NCBI GenBank assembly: GCA_035771165.1
Contig: JAWNZC010000296.1
Span: 706,001 to 770,000, forward strand
From: Paragorgia papillata
Lineage: Eukaryota > Cnidaria > Anthozoa > Scleralcyonacea > Coralliidae
DNA: 64,000 nt
Reading direction: 5' to 3'
Part shown: one piece after another, positions 34,711-46,100 of the stretch
Numbering within the stretch: position 1 is the stretch's first letter
How the letters are laid out: each line of letters starts with the position of its first letter
The notes under the pieces: generated by a model
What the model was told of the DNA's origin: nothing
The model's input: only the letters and a program-made list of their open reading frames with translations
The model's database searches: none
Position numbers and translations under genes: made by a program

Positions 34711-35002
34711 GGGGTGTCACGATTTTGTAAGTTGTTTGCCGTGTGATGGGGTGAGGCCGTGAGGCATGTTGTAAGTTCTTTGGTCCTTTCGCTTTTGTTT
34801 GATAAAAGCCAAAAATACCAACAATATGTACAATTTTCCCTTCACTATTTTAGGTTGTGTTTTGAAAGTCAAAGGAACGCGAGATAGTTCTGAAGAATGC
34901 AGACACATGCTTCAAAGAGCCGTTGATATAAGGACGGAAAAGCTGGGAATCCACCATGAAAGCACCAAGGCGATCAGAAGTATTCTGATGAAGCTGCAGT
35001 AA
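25199..35002 (+). CDS. DUF4062 - STAND P-loop NTPase - TPR protein (nephrocystin-3-like)
   Basis: Exons: 25199-25620, 27522-27736, 28592-28948, 29753-31494, 33220-33451, 34279-34569, 34854-35002 (TAA). This gives 1135 residues with consistent phases. The start is the first ATG of the open frame; an upstream exon cannot be excluded. Residues about 18-105 form a DUF4062 domain ([37 protein letters not shown]). The STAND NTPase begins near residue 332, with Walker A-like [13 protein letters not shown] and Walker B LVLDG. C-terminal TPRs contain [17 protein letters not shown] and [13 protein letters not shown] signatures. The same architecture occurs in NPHP3 and in invertebrate NPHP3-like proteins, some ciliary, some immune-type STAND sensors. 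Odd points: the P-loop lysine is replaced by valine, and the exon 3 donor is ambiguous. The more consensus donor after 28952 puts a TGA in frame; the GTAGGT after 28948 or GTAGTA after 28945 keeps the frame. The N-terminal coiled coil of human NPHP3 is not seen. Confidence 0.85.
25680..27345. repeat. GATGAT / TGATGTCATGA minisatellite, 1.7 kb
   Basis: Fills intron 1 of the STAND gene. The central part repeats a unit of about 30 bp (GATGATGTCATGATGATGAT plus AATTAT), each containing the palindrome TCATGA. A tRNA-like B-box (GGTTCAATCC) occurs at about 27400-27412 but without a foldable tRNA. Confidence 0.95.
27843..28500 (-). mobile_element. LINE C-terminal fragment split by a MITE
   Basis: Minus strand reads [20 protein letters not shown] and [12 protein letters not shown], a LINE C-terminus, at 27866-28008. 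The remainder continues beyond the MITE (28379 to about 28500) in an alignable frame. Confidence 0.65.
28012..28375. mobile_element. MITE with TTA target duplication
   Basis: Termini AGCCCCGCACAGACAACCAA and complement; TTA at 28009-28011 and 28376-28378. 364 bp; the interior is a palindrome-rich series of CTTGACAAG words. Inserted in LINE sequence. Confidence 0.85.
29030..29745. repeat. (TTGG)n / (TTGA)n array
   Basis: Intron 3 of the STAND gene: TTGG repeats 29040-29115, degenerate middle, TTGA repeats 29590-29697, ending just before the exon acceptor at 29751. Confidence 0.95.
29753..31494 (+). other. Large 1742-bp NTPase exon with degenerate Walker A
   Basis: One long exon encodes the whole nucleotide-binding and winged-helix region. 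It starts GAA-CGT-GGA-TGC-GGA-GTG-ACC (E R G C G V T), where P-loops of this family read G-E-x-G-x-G-K-S/T. GTG (Val) sits exactly at the lysine codon. Walker B (VLVLDGL) is intact near 30015-30040. It ends AAG|GTATCC, phase 0. Confidence 0.8.
31587..32867. mobile_element. Two copies of element H head to head: 1.28-kb giant inverted repeat
   Basis: Left arm begins AATAACATGACTTGAGGGAA and right arm ends with its complement; they meet around 32088-32098 (GGTATTATTGAGGG / ATAATACCATGATCGCC). Arms are several hundred bp and alternate GGGAAATTAGCGATTAAATT and AATTTTCCCGTGCATGTTGA motifs. The right arm contains the TA-MITE 32266-32586. Lies in intron 4 of the STAND gene. Confidence 0.8.
32266..32586. 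mobile_element. TA-flanked MITE (Tc1/mariner-like), empty site known
   Basis: 321 bp, perfect TIRs of about 73 bp starting CAGTGTGTATCAAAAAAATT, TA at 32264-32265 and 32587-32588. The empty target CTTCTTCTAAATTTCCCGCT is at about 15413-15432. Confidence 0.9.
32885..33150 (-). mobile_element. 5S-rRNA-derived SINE, copy 2
   Basis: Minus strand: GCTAAGCCCGGTTGAATGGG, GTTAGTACTCGGATGGGTGA, then the same body (GTTCTCCCCAGTGCCTCGAG, TCCCTCCCTCCGCAAAAT). More diverged in the 5S part after GGGTGACC. Confidence 0.7.
33465..34165. repeat. (GTT)n / (GGT)n array
   Basis: Trinucleotide-derived repeat filling intron 5 of the STAND gene. Long frames of leucine/valine are artefacts. Confidence 0.95.
34659..34716. 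repeat. Poly(T) run abutting poly(G) run
   Basis: About 31 T followed by about 19 G and GTGGGG in intron 6 of the STAND gene. Could be partly an assembly artefact. Confidence 0.8.
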
Positions 35003-35004
35003 TG

Positions 35005-35436
35005 TACGAGTCAAATCCAACTGCGATCACCCCCACCCCCCCGGGCAAACCCCGGGCATTTGACCCAAGGTGAGCTCCGTATAGGCGGGAATTTGACGCA
35101 AAGCAATCTCACCCAGTCGGGCATTTGACTATTGGAAAAAGTTGGTCACGTTAAAAAATCTCCTCGTTCTAGCCATCTCTTCAGTCTGCATGACCTTCTC
35201 TGTCGATATTCCACTGAACATTTGAAAATGCCGTTGTTTAAAATCTGGAATGCAAAGAAGGACGTTGAAACTTTCGATGGTAGTGAATTTTTTGTTGTCT
35301 ATGAATAAAATATTTCAAACAAAATCTTTTAATAGAACCTTGACAGTCCCAGACGGTGGGGCATTTGACTGTGTTTTCGGTCCGCATAGTGGGGAATTTG
35401 ACCAAAATGATCGCAGTTGGATTTGACTCGTACATA
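35005..35436. mobile_element. MITE immediately after the STAND gene stop codon
   Basis: Ends TGTACGAGTCAAATCCAACT and complement (AGTTGGATTTGACTCGTACA). It begins 2 bp after the TAA at 35000-35002 and carries AATAAA at 35304-35309 on the sense strand. The 3' UTR therefore probably lies in the MITE. Confidence 0.75.
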
Positions 35437-35444
35437 AGTCCGTA

Positions 35445-35528
35445 CGTAGCGGTTTGCTCCGAGGGTGAATTCAACGCGTGTTAGCTACCAAAGAAAGTGA
35501 ATATGGGTAGAGTTCTAAGCACTGATCT

Positions 35529-35559
<31 letters not shown>

Positions 35560-37130
35560 GATAGCGCATTCCTTCTGTCCAGCAGTCCGCCAGAACTGAA
35601 GCCAGATCCGCCATCTTACTACTCCCTGTCCAGTACTCTTTGCGGGCTTAAGAGTGGTAAGAGTTAACCGGGGGGAGTTGGAAAAGCCGTAAAACAATAC
35701 CACTAGGAAACAGAAAGAAAATACAAGCAAATACAGTTCGAAATCGTCAACTAACATACTTCAAGGCTTTGTAAAGACATATTTTACTATCAAAGGTACG
35801 TAAAGTGTTTCATAATTAAGTTATCGACTGTTTTTTTACGAGTTTTGTGATGTAGGCAAGTTTATCGATTACCGGGCAGAGTAAGAAAACTAAGAAATAA
35901 CACGTTTTACTGCTTAATAATGCCAACAAATGCAAAAACTAAGTTTCTAAAGCTTGTACAGTGTTCTTCGTTTGATACAAATAGCATAATTTTTTTAATG
36001 TGGCTCGTTTTGTCTCTTATCGTGCTACGAAAACATACAAAGTTTCTCCGTGGGGCGGTTTGTTCCGAGGGTGAATTCAATAACGCGTTGTTAGCTAGTG
36101 AAGGAAGCAAAGCTGGGTAGAGTTCTAACTTGCGATGGTCAGCAGGCGCGACTTGAAACTCTCACTCTACATGAAAGAACGAAGAAGTGAAGCATTGTTG
36201 TGAAGCTAAAGCAAGGTTTTGCCTCTTGGTGACGAGTCAACCGAGGTTTACAGAGGAGAAGAGTAGAGGCTTCTTTACCTTAGTTTCCTTGCAGAGTACA
36301 GGAGGAACCAGACACAGTGCAAAAGAGCGGCGGTGCCCTGTTTGGCGCGAAAAATGTCGTATCAGAAAAGTCGCGTCAAAAATGTCGTTTACTTTCCAAA
36401 CGTGCACAGCAAAGGTAAGAATTTCTCACGTTTACACCATGTAAAAACTCGAACCAGTCCGTCAGTTATAACAGGCAGAAAATAGAGCCGCCTGAAAGTT
36501 TTCCGCGTGTCCGTATCATGATATTTTGCGATAGACGAGTTCAATAATTGATTTCTCATTAATTCATAAAATAGTTAAAAATTTCAAATGCCTAAAATCT
36601 TCGTAAAACTTTGACGAGTTTTGCTTTTTATCTCACTAAATCTTCCTTCCTTTTAAATATTTATTTTCTGAAGTATATTGTCGTTATGGATGCTTCCAAA
36701 TACTCTCGATTACTTCCTCGATTAGCCCCCGCCATGTTTACGAAAATGATTTGCAGTCAGCAGCGCTATCGCTAGTGCGCATGCTCCAAAAATTATTTTG
36801 CAGCAGAAAATTATTTGCATGTGAATTAACTAATCAGAATGCGGGATAGAAACCAAATAAATGATATTTTTTATTACAAATCTTGTCAGACTAATTTATT
36901 TGCGAACAGCATAAGCGTGAATGAAGCCAGTGAATACACACCGGGAAGGCCGACTGGTCTCTTGAAAAATCTTGCAAATCTCCACCGCATTTCATAGAAT
37001 ACGAATTTATTCCGAATATATGTTCTTGAAGATATCCAAATCCTTCGCTGAATGAAGATCGTCGAGCGCGTCGCACGTCTCAAGGAAGTTGAATTTCTCT
37101 TGAAATAATTTAAATAGTTTTAAGAAGTCT
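35445..37130. other. Intergenic stretch between the convergent STAND and HSP90B1 genes
   Basis: No supportable gene. Holds a direct duplication (CGGTTTGYTCCGAGGGTGAA at about 35451 and 36056), an (AT)n at 35529-35555, and a repeat at 35556-35650 (GTGGATAGCGCATTCCTTCT) that recurs at about 48413-48510. Confidence 0.6.
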
Positions 37131-37137
37131 TCTTCAT

Positions 37138-37143
37138 TTATTT
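37138..37143 (-). terminator. Poly(A) signal of HSP90B1
   Basis: AATAAA on the minus strand (TTTATT on +), 22 bp after the TAA stop. It supports the placement of the last exon. Confidence 0.6.
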
Positions 37144-37164
37144 CAATAATGGTTAAGCTCCGCT

Positions 37165-37197
37165 TTACAATTCTTCTTTGGGCTCGGCTGGTACAGC
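37165..37197 (-). other. HSP90B1: Terminal 33-bp exon of HSP90B1 with KEEL ER-retrieval signal
   Basis: The preceding exon ends ...EKKDD with a clean GAC|GTGAGT donor, so the stop must lie further down. About 3 kb away, after a polypyrimidine tract ending TCATCTAG, ten codons read [10 protein letters not shown] then TAA. KEEL is an accepted variant of KDEL. The exon is too short to be found by length alone; it is supported by phase 0, the acceptor, the retrieval signal and the AATAAA just behind it. Confidence 0.88.
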
Positions 37198-40100
37198 CTA
37201 GATGAAAACAGAAAGTTTGTTAGATCAGCCGACTAAAAATTACAATTAAAAGTGGACAGTTACGCTATACTTAAAGTGTTTAAGCAATGAAATTTCGCCA
37301 GTTTTTTTAGGATTGTATTTGAAAAATCACTTAAAATAACAAAGTAACAACTTTTGTAGAATTTTGTTTTCCTTGCTTCTTTTTTGAGATATTCAGGTTT
37401 GTTTGATATGCAAATGTCCTACTTGTGACATCATACTACATAATAACTTTTTAGAAAAGTATGATTTTATGTGGCTAAATGTAATTTAGGCAAGGTAAAA
37501 AAGGAGACAATGCTAGTCAGCGGTCATTCATGATAATATGTGGGGATTATCTCAGCGCTCATCAAAGTCTTGTCAGCGTGGTCTGAGCTTGACTTGCGCT
37601 CATCAAAGTCTTGTCAGCGTGGTCTGAGCTTGACTTGCGCTCATCAAAGTCTTGTCAGCGTGGTCTGAGCTTGACTTGCGCTCATCAAAGTCTTGTCAGC
37701 GTGGTCTGAGCTTGACTTGCGCTCATCAAAGTCTTGTCAGCGTGGTCTGAGCTTGACTTGCGCTCATCAAAGTCTTGCCAGCATGGTCTGAGCTTGACTT
37801 GCGCTCATCAAAGTCTTGTCAGCGTGGTCTGAGCTCGACTGGTTTTGCGCGCGCTATCTATGTAATAGATACTTGGTCAGCGGTCACTCATATAATATGT
37901 GGGGATTATCTCAGCGCTCATCAGAGTCTTGTCAGCGTGGTCTGAACTTGACTGGCTTTGCGCGCGCTGTTCTTTGATTTGATGCGTGGGGATTCTTGCT
38001 TGCACATACTACATAATAACTTTTTAGAAAAGTATGATTTTCCCTATAACTGGTCACTAAACGTGCGTAGTTGTGTGTAAAATATTTGTACCATCCTAAA
38101 ATTGATGCCCTTCAAAAAATCATGCAGTGTACGTGATGTCACAAGTAGGGCACTTGCATATCAAACAAACCTAAATATCTCAAGAATGAAGCAAGGACGA
38201 AATTCTAGAAAGATGTTACTTTTAAGTGTTCCTTTAAATGCAATCATAAAAAGCTGGGGTGAAATTTCGTTGCATAAACACTTTAACAGACTCAACATCA
38301 TACAATTAGCAAGGTCTTCAGCAGAATTTCTTGAAATTTGGGAGTCAAAATTAGTATATGTGTACACGTCAGTAAAAATATTATATGGCCGAGTTTGATT
38401 TCCGGTCCGTACGCAAAACGACGCTTGCTGATTGGTTCCTGGGCGGTCGGGATTTTACGGTATTGACCGACCGGTCAATACGCTTTTTTCTCGACCCTGT
38501 AAGTTTTGGCGGGGAAATTCCTGAGTTGATTTGAATACAAATAAAAGAGAACTGGGTATCTTTATTCAAATATTCTGAACAATAAAATGTGTTGGAACAT
38601 TACTGCTGGTTTTCTTTAAAGCTGTTTATCTAAAAGCACGACAAATAAAAGCCGAACTGGTGTAAACAAAAAGGCCAAGAGCAACATGAAAAAGTTAACA
38701 GGTAAGGTAAACAGCACACTCCCAAGACGAAAACAACGCTCGAAACTTAAAAATAAAATGAACCAATAGCAATATAATAAATTCCTTATTAACCTCGTTT
38801 GCTCGGTCTGTACGGGAAAGTATTTGCCCTCGGTTTTATCGCACAAAACTCGCTCCTTCGTCGCTCGGACTGTACGAAAACCTCAGGCAAATACTTTCCC
38901 GTACAGACCTCGCACTCAGTTAATAGGTCTTTAACATAGTAGCGGTGTAGCCAGTACGCGACTTTAATATCTATTTTTCGGAGAGTTTTGCAGAATACTG
39001 TCCAATCCGCACCAAGAATCTCTTTAAAATAGTTTAAATATAATTAATTATACAGATTAAATCATACGAATAAAGCAATTGTACAAGATGAATTTGTGGG
39101 CAATTCTCAAATCATGTAAGTGGACGGGTATTCTACTATCTTCGATTTTCTCTTTAAATAATGATTCGTTTGAGAAGCTATATCAAGCACTCGAAATTGT
39201 GTTTTACCACAGTATCAAAACACCTCGAAGGTAGTCAAAAGACTCGGTTATTGCTTTGCTTTACCGCTCACTTTTCGGTGGTATGCTTTCTCGTGCTTCA
39301 CATTAAAATAATTACATGAATAAACCGAACTTTGATAAATAAAGTGTCGAGTAAAAGTGATCCCCCACCAAGAATGGGCTTAAAGGGGAGGGATGAAGAG
39401 AAAATAGATAGAGATAATATATATATATATTATATATTAACAATTAGACAACGAGTCAACGAGTTAATATATATATATATATTAACAATTAGACAACGAG
39501 GACGAGTTGTCTAATTGTTTTAGTATCAACCATAAACAACTTTTCTTTAACGTAAAGAAGTCTTATCAAACATTGTTCTAAATGTTCAGATAGTTTTACC
39601 TTTTTGTTTGCAGAAGTCTCCCCATACATACATAACGCTGAGCAGTTCGATGGCGTATGGTGAACAATCGCTCACAAAACACAAGATTGTAACTACTTTG
39701 CTTTAAATTTGGTGTAGATATACTCCATAGGCATAAGCGAATTCATTTTCTTATTCGAAAATGTCAAACTGAATATATTTCCATTACTTTCGTACAAAAA
39801 TTTTAGCAGACGCCATGTTTGATTTTTTAGCCTAGTTTCCAGGTTTCGCTTGCGGCGTGAATATGCCGTGGCTTCTAATTGGTCAGAATAGGAGTATTCC
39901 AGCTATAAGAAGATTTATCATTGGATAACGCTACTATGGTCTATCACCAATAGACCATGGCAGCTCAGCCAATCACAAAGCTGGATTTGTAATAGACCAC
40001 CAGTTGGTTGATACTAAATAAATACATATATATATATATATATACTTGGTGTGATAATCGTCCGATTTTTACCGACTTAATAAAATGTAGATGTAGATAT

Positions 40101-43100
40101 ATATAGCTCAATCTACAGACACGGTGGTGCGCTGTACTATATAGATATATACATATGTATAAAATATAATTTTTAAAGGTGTTGGAGTGTACGTCAGATG
40201 TATTTGCTTTATACTGATATATGTTGTTTCACTCGTAAGATACTCACGTCATCTTTCTTCTCGTCCACCGTTTCATCCTGTTCCTCTTTCTTGCTTTCTC
40301 CTTCATCCTTTTTCTCCTCAGCGGTTTCTTCCGCGGTCTTCTCTTCGCTTTCTTCCTTTTTCTTCTCTTCGATGTCATCCACTTTCTTTTCCTCGCCATC
40401 CTCTTTCTTTTCCTCGCTATCCTCTTTCTTTTCCTCGCCATCCTCTTTTGTTTCCTCGCCATCCTCTTCCTCGGCGTTCACTTCTTTCGTCTCTTCCTCT
40501 TCGTGATCCTCTTCTTCCACTTCCGGTTTCGCATCCGGGTCCATGTTCATGCTCATCTTGAGCATGCGCTCAATGCGGGAAGCAAAGTCAGCGGAATCCT
40601 GTGAAAGAAATCAGAATTTTCATGCCCGCTACTTAAAACAGTTGCGAGGAGTTCCTTTTAGAGTCAGGGCCAACACAGACCAGATTTTCTTTGGCCTGAG
40701 AGAATGGGAGAGAATGAGAGCTTGCACACCACGGACTGCATTCAGTTTTGAATTTCTAACTCTAACTTGAGTATCACCCACTGGGTCGCGTCCAAAACGT
40801 GCCCGAATAAATATGCCGGAAATACGGTGTCCTTTCTCACATGGTGACGACCGCTGACCATATTCTGTCCAATATGTTTACTTGACTGTGGGCTCAGGCG
40901 CGCCCGCAGGCCGATCAATTTAGTTATAAATTCATTTATGAGAAAACGGTCAGCGGTTACTACTACGAGAGAAATGGGACCCATAAACCGCCATCTTGGA
41001 TCGGTCACCACTGTCAGTCATGTCCTTTATATATAATAGGTCAGTCATTGATATAGGGCACTCGCAGTCCAGTTATTATAAGTCGGTGGTTATGTTACCT
41101 TCAATTGGTATCCAGATCGCATGTTGGCAGTTTCAAATAATAATCGGGATAAGTCCTTAGCTGACTGATCTTCCTTGTCCTTGTCCACTAAAGCCAAAAG
41201 TTGTTTGATCAGAGGATGACCTGGGTTGACTTCCAAGGTTTTCTTCTGGGTAGCGTAGTAACTAAAAAGCGTCACAAAATTACACCGTGTTAGCTTCGCC
41301 TTGTGGAGCATGAAAAAAACGCGGCTTAGATTTAATGCAATGTTTCTGATTGGTTGGCGTGGGTCCTCCACTTCTCGATGGACGGGAAAAAGCGCGGGAA
41401 AACACTTAGACAAGTTTTCAGTTTTTATTACTGGTTTGTTTACCTCCCAAACATTTGATTGCCTGTTTTCTAATCTACGTCACCTTTTTGATATATATAA
41501 ACCATGTTTTACTTTATTTCGTCACATTTTACGCTGATGAAGGGCTCCGCTCGAAACGTCAGTATTTCGTTATCAAAACTAATCTCAGCAGTTTACCATC
41601 TTTTCACTTTGCTCCATCTAAAACACTGCCTACACAGCACTCTACTTTTTACATTTTACGCTGATGAAGGGCTCCGCTCGAAATGTCAGTATTTCGTTAT
41701 CAAAACTAATCTCGGCAGTTTACCATCTTTTCACTTTGCTCTATCTAAAACACTGCCTACACAGCACTCTACTTTTTACATTTTACTCTGATGAAGGGCT
41801 CCGCTCGAAACGTTAGTATTTCGTTGCTAAAACTAATCTCGACAGTCGACCACCTCATCACTTTGCTCTATCTGAGACTACGTTTACACTAGAGCAAAAG
41901 TTTCCGGATTCGTAAATGTTTCCGGATTCACTTCGTACCGAGTATTCGGATTCGTTAGGCGTTTACACTACAACAGTATTCGCAGGTTTGGCCCTTTACA
42001 CTAAACTCGTAATTCCTTTAATTCAGTTAATATGTTGACCACCACAACCTCACACGACTACGAGCGGAAGAGCATCCGAATTCATCGGAATAACCGTTCA
42101 CAGTACGTATTGTCTCGGATTCAAAAGTACTCGGATACGAAGTTTCTACATTTTTTTCCGGATTCGAAATCTCTGGATACGTGATCAAACCAGAAAGTTT
42201 TTATTCCGGATTCATTCTTTTGTGTGTAAACGGCAAAACGAATCCGGTGCTAAAACGTTCCGGATTCGTCACGAATCCGAAAACTTTTGCTCTAGTGTAA
42301 ACGGGGTCCGAAACACTGCCTACACAGCACTCTACTTTTTACATTTACTCTGATGAAGGGCTCCGCACGAAACGTTAGTATTTCCATAGTCATTCGAAAT
42401 ATGGTTTGGAAACTCAGCTAAAGTTCCTGTTCTATCTTTTTGTTCGCCTTTATGCATTTTTGTGCACGGTGCATGGTCAGTGAACCCATAGTATTTTAGT
42501 ATAATGAACGAATTATCCAATAGCAACGTTTCAGTTCAATCACTCAACCGTGCTATTTAAATATTAATAAACCTAAAACAAAGGATGTACACGGTGTAAA
42601 GGCCTGGCCAAACGCTTTCAACATTTCATGCAACATCGTTCAACATTATTGAATTCAACCGTGATTCAACATGTTGAAAGCGTTTGGCCACTCTGTTGAA
42701 TGATGTTGAACGTTGTTGAATGGTGTTGAATGAAATTTGAACATGTTCAAATTTTCGTTCAACATGCGTTCAACAATGTTGAACGATGTTGCACGAAATG
42801 TTGAATGCGTTTGGCCAGGCCTTAAGGTACGGTTCAACATAAAATCACAGCTCATTATAGGTGCTTTGAAGTTTGCCGAGTTTCCAGACCATATCTCTAT
42901 TGACTATGGTATTTCGTTGCCAAAACTAATCTCGACAGCTCACAACCATTTCGCTTTGATCTATCCAAAACACTGCCTGCATAGCACTCTGCTGTTTGAC
43001 AAGCTTCACTTACTCTGCGCTGGGATCTTTGGCCTTGGCGTACGCCTGTGACCTCATGATACGTTCCATGTTGCCAGACCAGCCGTAGCTACTGGCAACG

Positions 43101-46100
43101 AGAGCCATGGGAGAGTCTGTCAATCTTCGCGAGAGGGTAGCCTTCTCGATCAGATCCTTCAGGGAGTCGTCCTTAAGCCACTTCAAAAGAGGCTCGTACG
43201 TGTTCTCGAGTTCTTCGAATTTCTTCTTCTGTTTTTCGGATTGTTCGATGTTCAGGCCTTCCTTGGCGACATTCTGGAACTTCTTGCCTTCGAATTCTGG
43301 CAAGCTCTGGATGCAGTACTCATCGACAGGCTCAATCAAGTACAACACCTCGTAACCTTTCCTCAATAATTGTTCCACAAACGGAGATTTTTCAACCTGG
43401 TAGAATATAAAGGAATTTTTAAAGTCGTTTCTGACTAGCCTTACCTCGCCTCATTTCCTATGAAAAGTTCAAGTATCTAGGGTACCGGCAGATCTCAGTT
43501 TTCAATCGCTTGTGATTGCAAAAGGACGTCTTCCTTTCGTTTACTTCTTTTTATCTCCGTTCATTCCCTTCGTTTTTTTCTCTTTCATTATATTTCCTCA
43601 CTTCCTTTTCCTCACTTCCTTCCTTCCTTCCTTCCTTCCTTCCTTCCTTCCTTCTCACTTCCTCCATCCCTCCATCCCTCCTTCCCTCCCTTTCATTTTC
43701 TTTTGTTCATTTCCTTCCTTTCCTTTCATCTCCTTTTGTTTCCATTCATTCGTTTCTTTTCATTTTCTTTTCGTCCATTCACTTTTACTTTCCTTTTATC
43801 TTCCTTCGTTTCATTTAATTCCCCTTCGTTTAGTTTCCTTTTATTTCCCCATTAGTTCATTTCATTTCCATTCCCTTCCACTTCCTTTTGTTTCGATTCA
43901 GTTCCTTCTATTTCCCTTCATTTAACGTTATTTTCCTTTCACTTCACTTTGTAAAACACCTACCTCATCTCGAGAGCTACCAGCCATGAAGTAAATGACA
44001 TCCTGTTTCTCCTTCATTCTTTCAACATACTCAGCAAGGCTGGTCAAGTCACTCTTGTTGTTCGACGACTGGAAGCGCAACAGTTTGGCAAGACGTGTAC
44101 GGTTAGAATGGTCTTCCATAACACCCAACTTAATGCTAAAATGAGAAAAGCACAGGTACAAAGTTAGATCTTTGTTCTAACCTTTGAAGACATCTACAGC
44201 ACAATGACGACAACAGACCACAATACCACCATCCCACAATACTTATTACCATCCCACAATAATTACACACTCCCAAAATACTCAACTATCCACATTCCAC
44301 CAGCTACATCAGTACTTCAACACCACAACCACTACCACCAAACTTGCTGTTCACCACCACCAAACCACCACCACTACCAAACCACTACTACCAAACCACA
44401 ACAATGAAACAACCACCACTACCAAACCACAACAATGAAACCACCACCACTACCAAACCACCAAACCACCAAACCACCACCACCAAACCACCACCACCAA
44501 ACCACCACCACCAAACCACAACCATGCCCACCAAACCACCACCACCAAACCACAACCATGCCCACCAAACCACCACCACCACCACCACCAAACCACCACC
44601 ACACCCTACTACACAGTGGGAGTCTATAGTCCAATGACACCAAAAATCGCCAATATCACCCCACACTAACACTACAAACATTCAACCACACTCAACATAC
44701 TTTGTGCTGTACTCTTTCCAGAATTTCTCGATGTAGTCTTCCTTCGGGATCTTCTTAAACATATCCAAGACCTTTCTCACCAATTTCTTGCGGATGACTT
44801 TGAGAAGTTTGTGTTGTTGAAGAGTTTCACGAGAAACGTTCAATGGAAGATCATCCGAGTCAACAACACCTCGGACAAAGCCGAGGTATTTGGGCATCAT
44901 TTCTTGGAAGTCGTCAGTAATGAACACTCTTCTCACGTACAACTTGATGTGGTCAGTTTTTTTGCCGTAATCATTGAACATGGTGTTGGGGGCAGCCTTG
45001 GGAACGAACAGGATTGAACGGAACGTCACTTCACCTTCAGCAACGAAGTGAACCTTGGCCAATGGATCATCGCTGTCCTGAAACACAATCATTGAGAATG
45101 TTTTGTTAGAGCTATTGGATTTCCTACCTAATGAGGTTATAACATCGCCTAGTTTGTATTTGATTGTATTTCGTTCTTTTGTTTTTCTGTAACGGGAGTG
45201 GCTCAAAAATGGGAATTAAAGGGTATTGGCAATAAAAATTAGGTTTGTCTCTTTTGAAAGAACTCGTCAAATGGTATAAGAAGACCTTTTACAATTTTTC
45301 CGTATCTGTTTTGGTTTTGGAAATATTTCGACCAAAGACAGCGTGCTGTCCGCCATCTTGGAATTATTTTCGATATGCATGTGATATCATAAGCAGGGTA
45401 AAGTGAATTTTTTATCTTGCCAACCTTATGACATTATGAGCTAGAAACTCGATTTTGTTGCGCTATTTCCATTTTAAATTGACACACAACATTTAAAAAG
45501 CCTTCCGTGGAAATTTGGTCACCCACGGAGTAGTTTCATCAGGTTTACCCTGCTTGTGACGTCACCAATTTCCTAGTTAATTAGACCCGATGTTACAACA
45601 AGATGGCGGACAGCACGCTGTCTTTGGTCGAAATATTTCAAAACACAAGAAAGATAGAGAAAAATTGTAAAGGTCTTCTTATACCATTTGACGAGTTCTT
45701 TCAAATGAGACAAACTTAATTTTTATTGCCAATACCCTTTAAGTTTCCCCCTGCCACTATCGAGCCAGCCATTTCCCCCTTTGTAATATTGTGTAATTAT
45801 CAACTCACTTTACTGAATGATTTGTAGAAGTTGCTGTAATCTTCATCACTGACTTCCTTAGGTTTGCGTAACCAGATAGGTTTGGTATCATTCATTAGTT
45901 CCCAGTCCCAAACTGTCTTCTCAACCTACATAAAAGCAATGAAGATGAATAAGAGCATTAAATTTACTAGAAAAATAAGTCCAAGCCTACTTTAATTTGA
46001 GACCTTACTTTATTGTAAGACCTTACGTTACATTGCGAGACCTTACGTTACATTGTGAGACCTTACGTTACATGGTGAGACCTTACGTTACATTGCGAGA

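Noticed and set aside
36886..37083. Short minus-strand frame just downstream of HSP90B1
   Set aside because: Lies beyond the AATAAA, has no motif and no splice partner.
37555..37860. CRISPR-like regular repeats
   Set aside because: The 41-bp units are contiguous without spacers and the DNA is animal; it is a tandem repeat.
40209..40247. Direct read-through end of HSP90B1 (…[14 protein letters not shown])
   Set aside because: This reads past a strong GTGAGT donor and would lack an ER-retrieval signal; the spliced exon at 37165-37197 supplies KEEL in phase.
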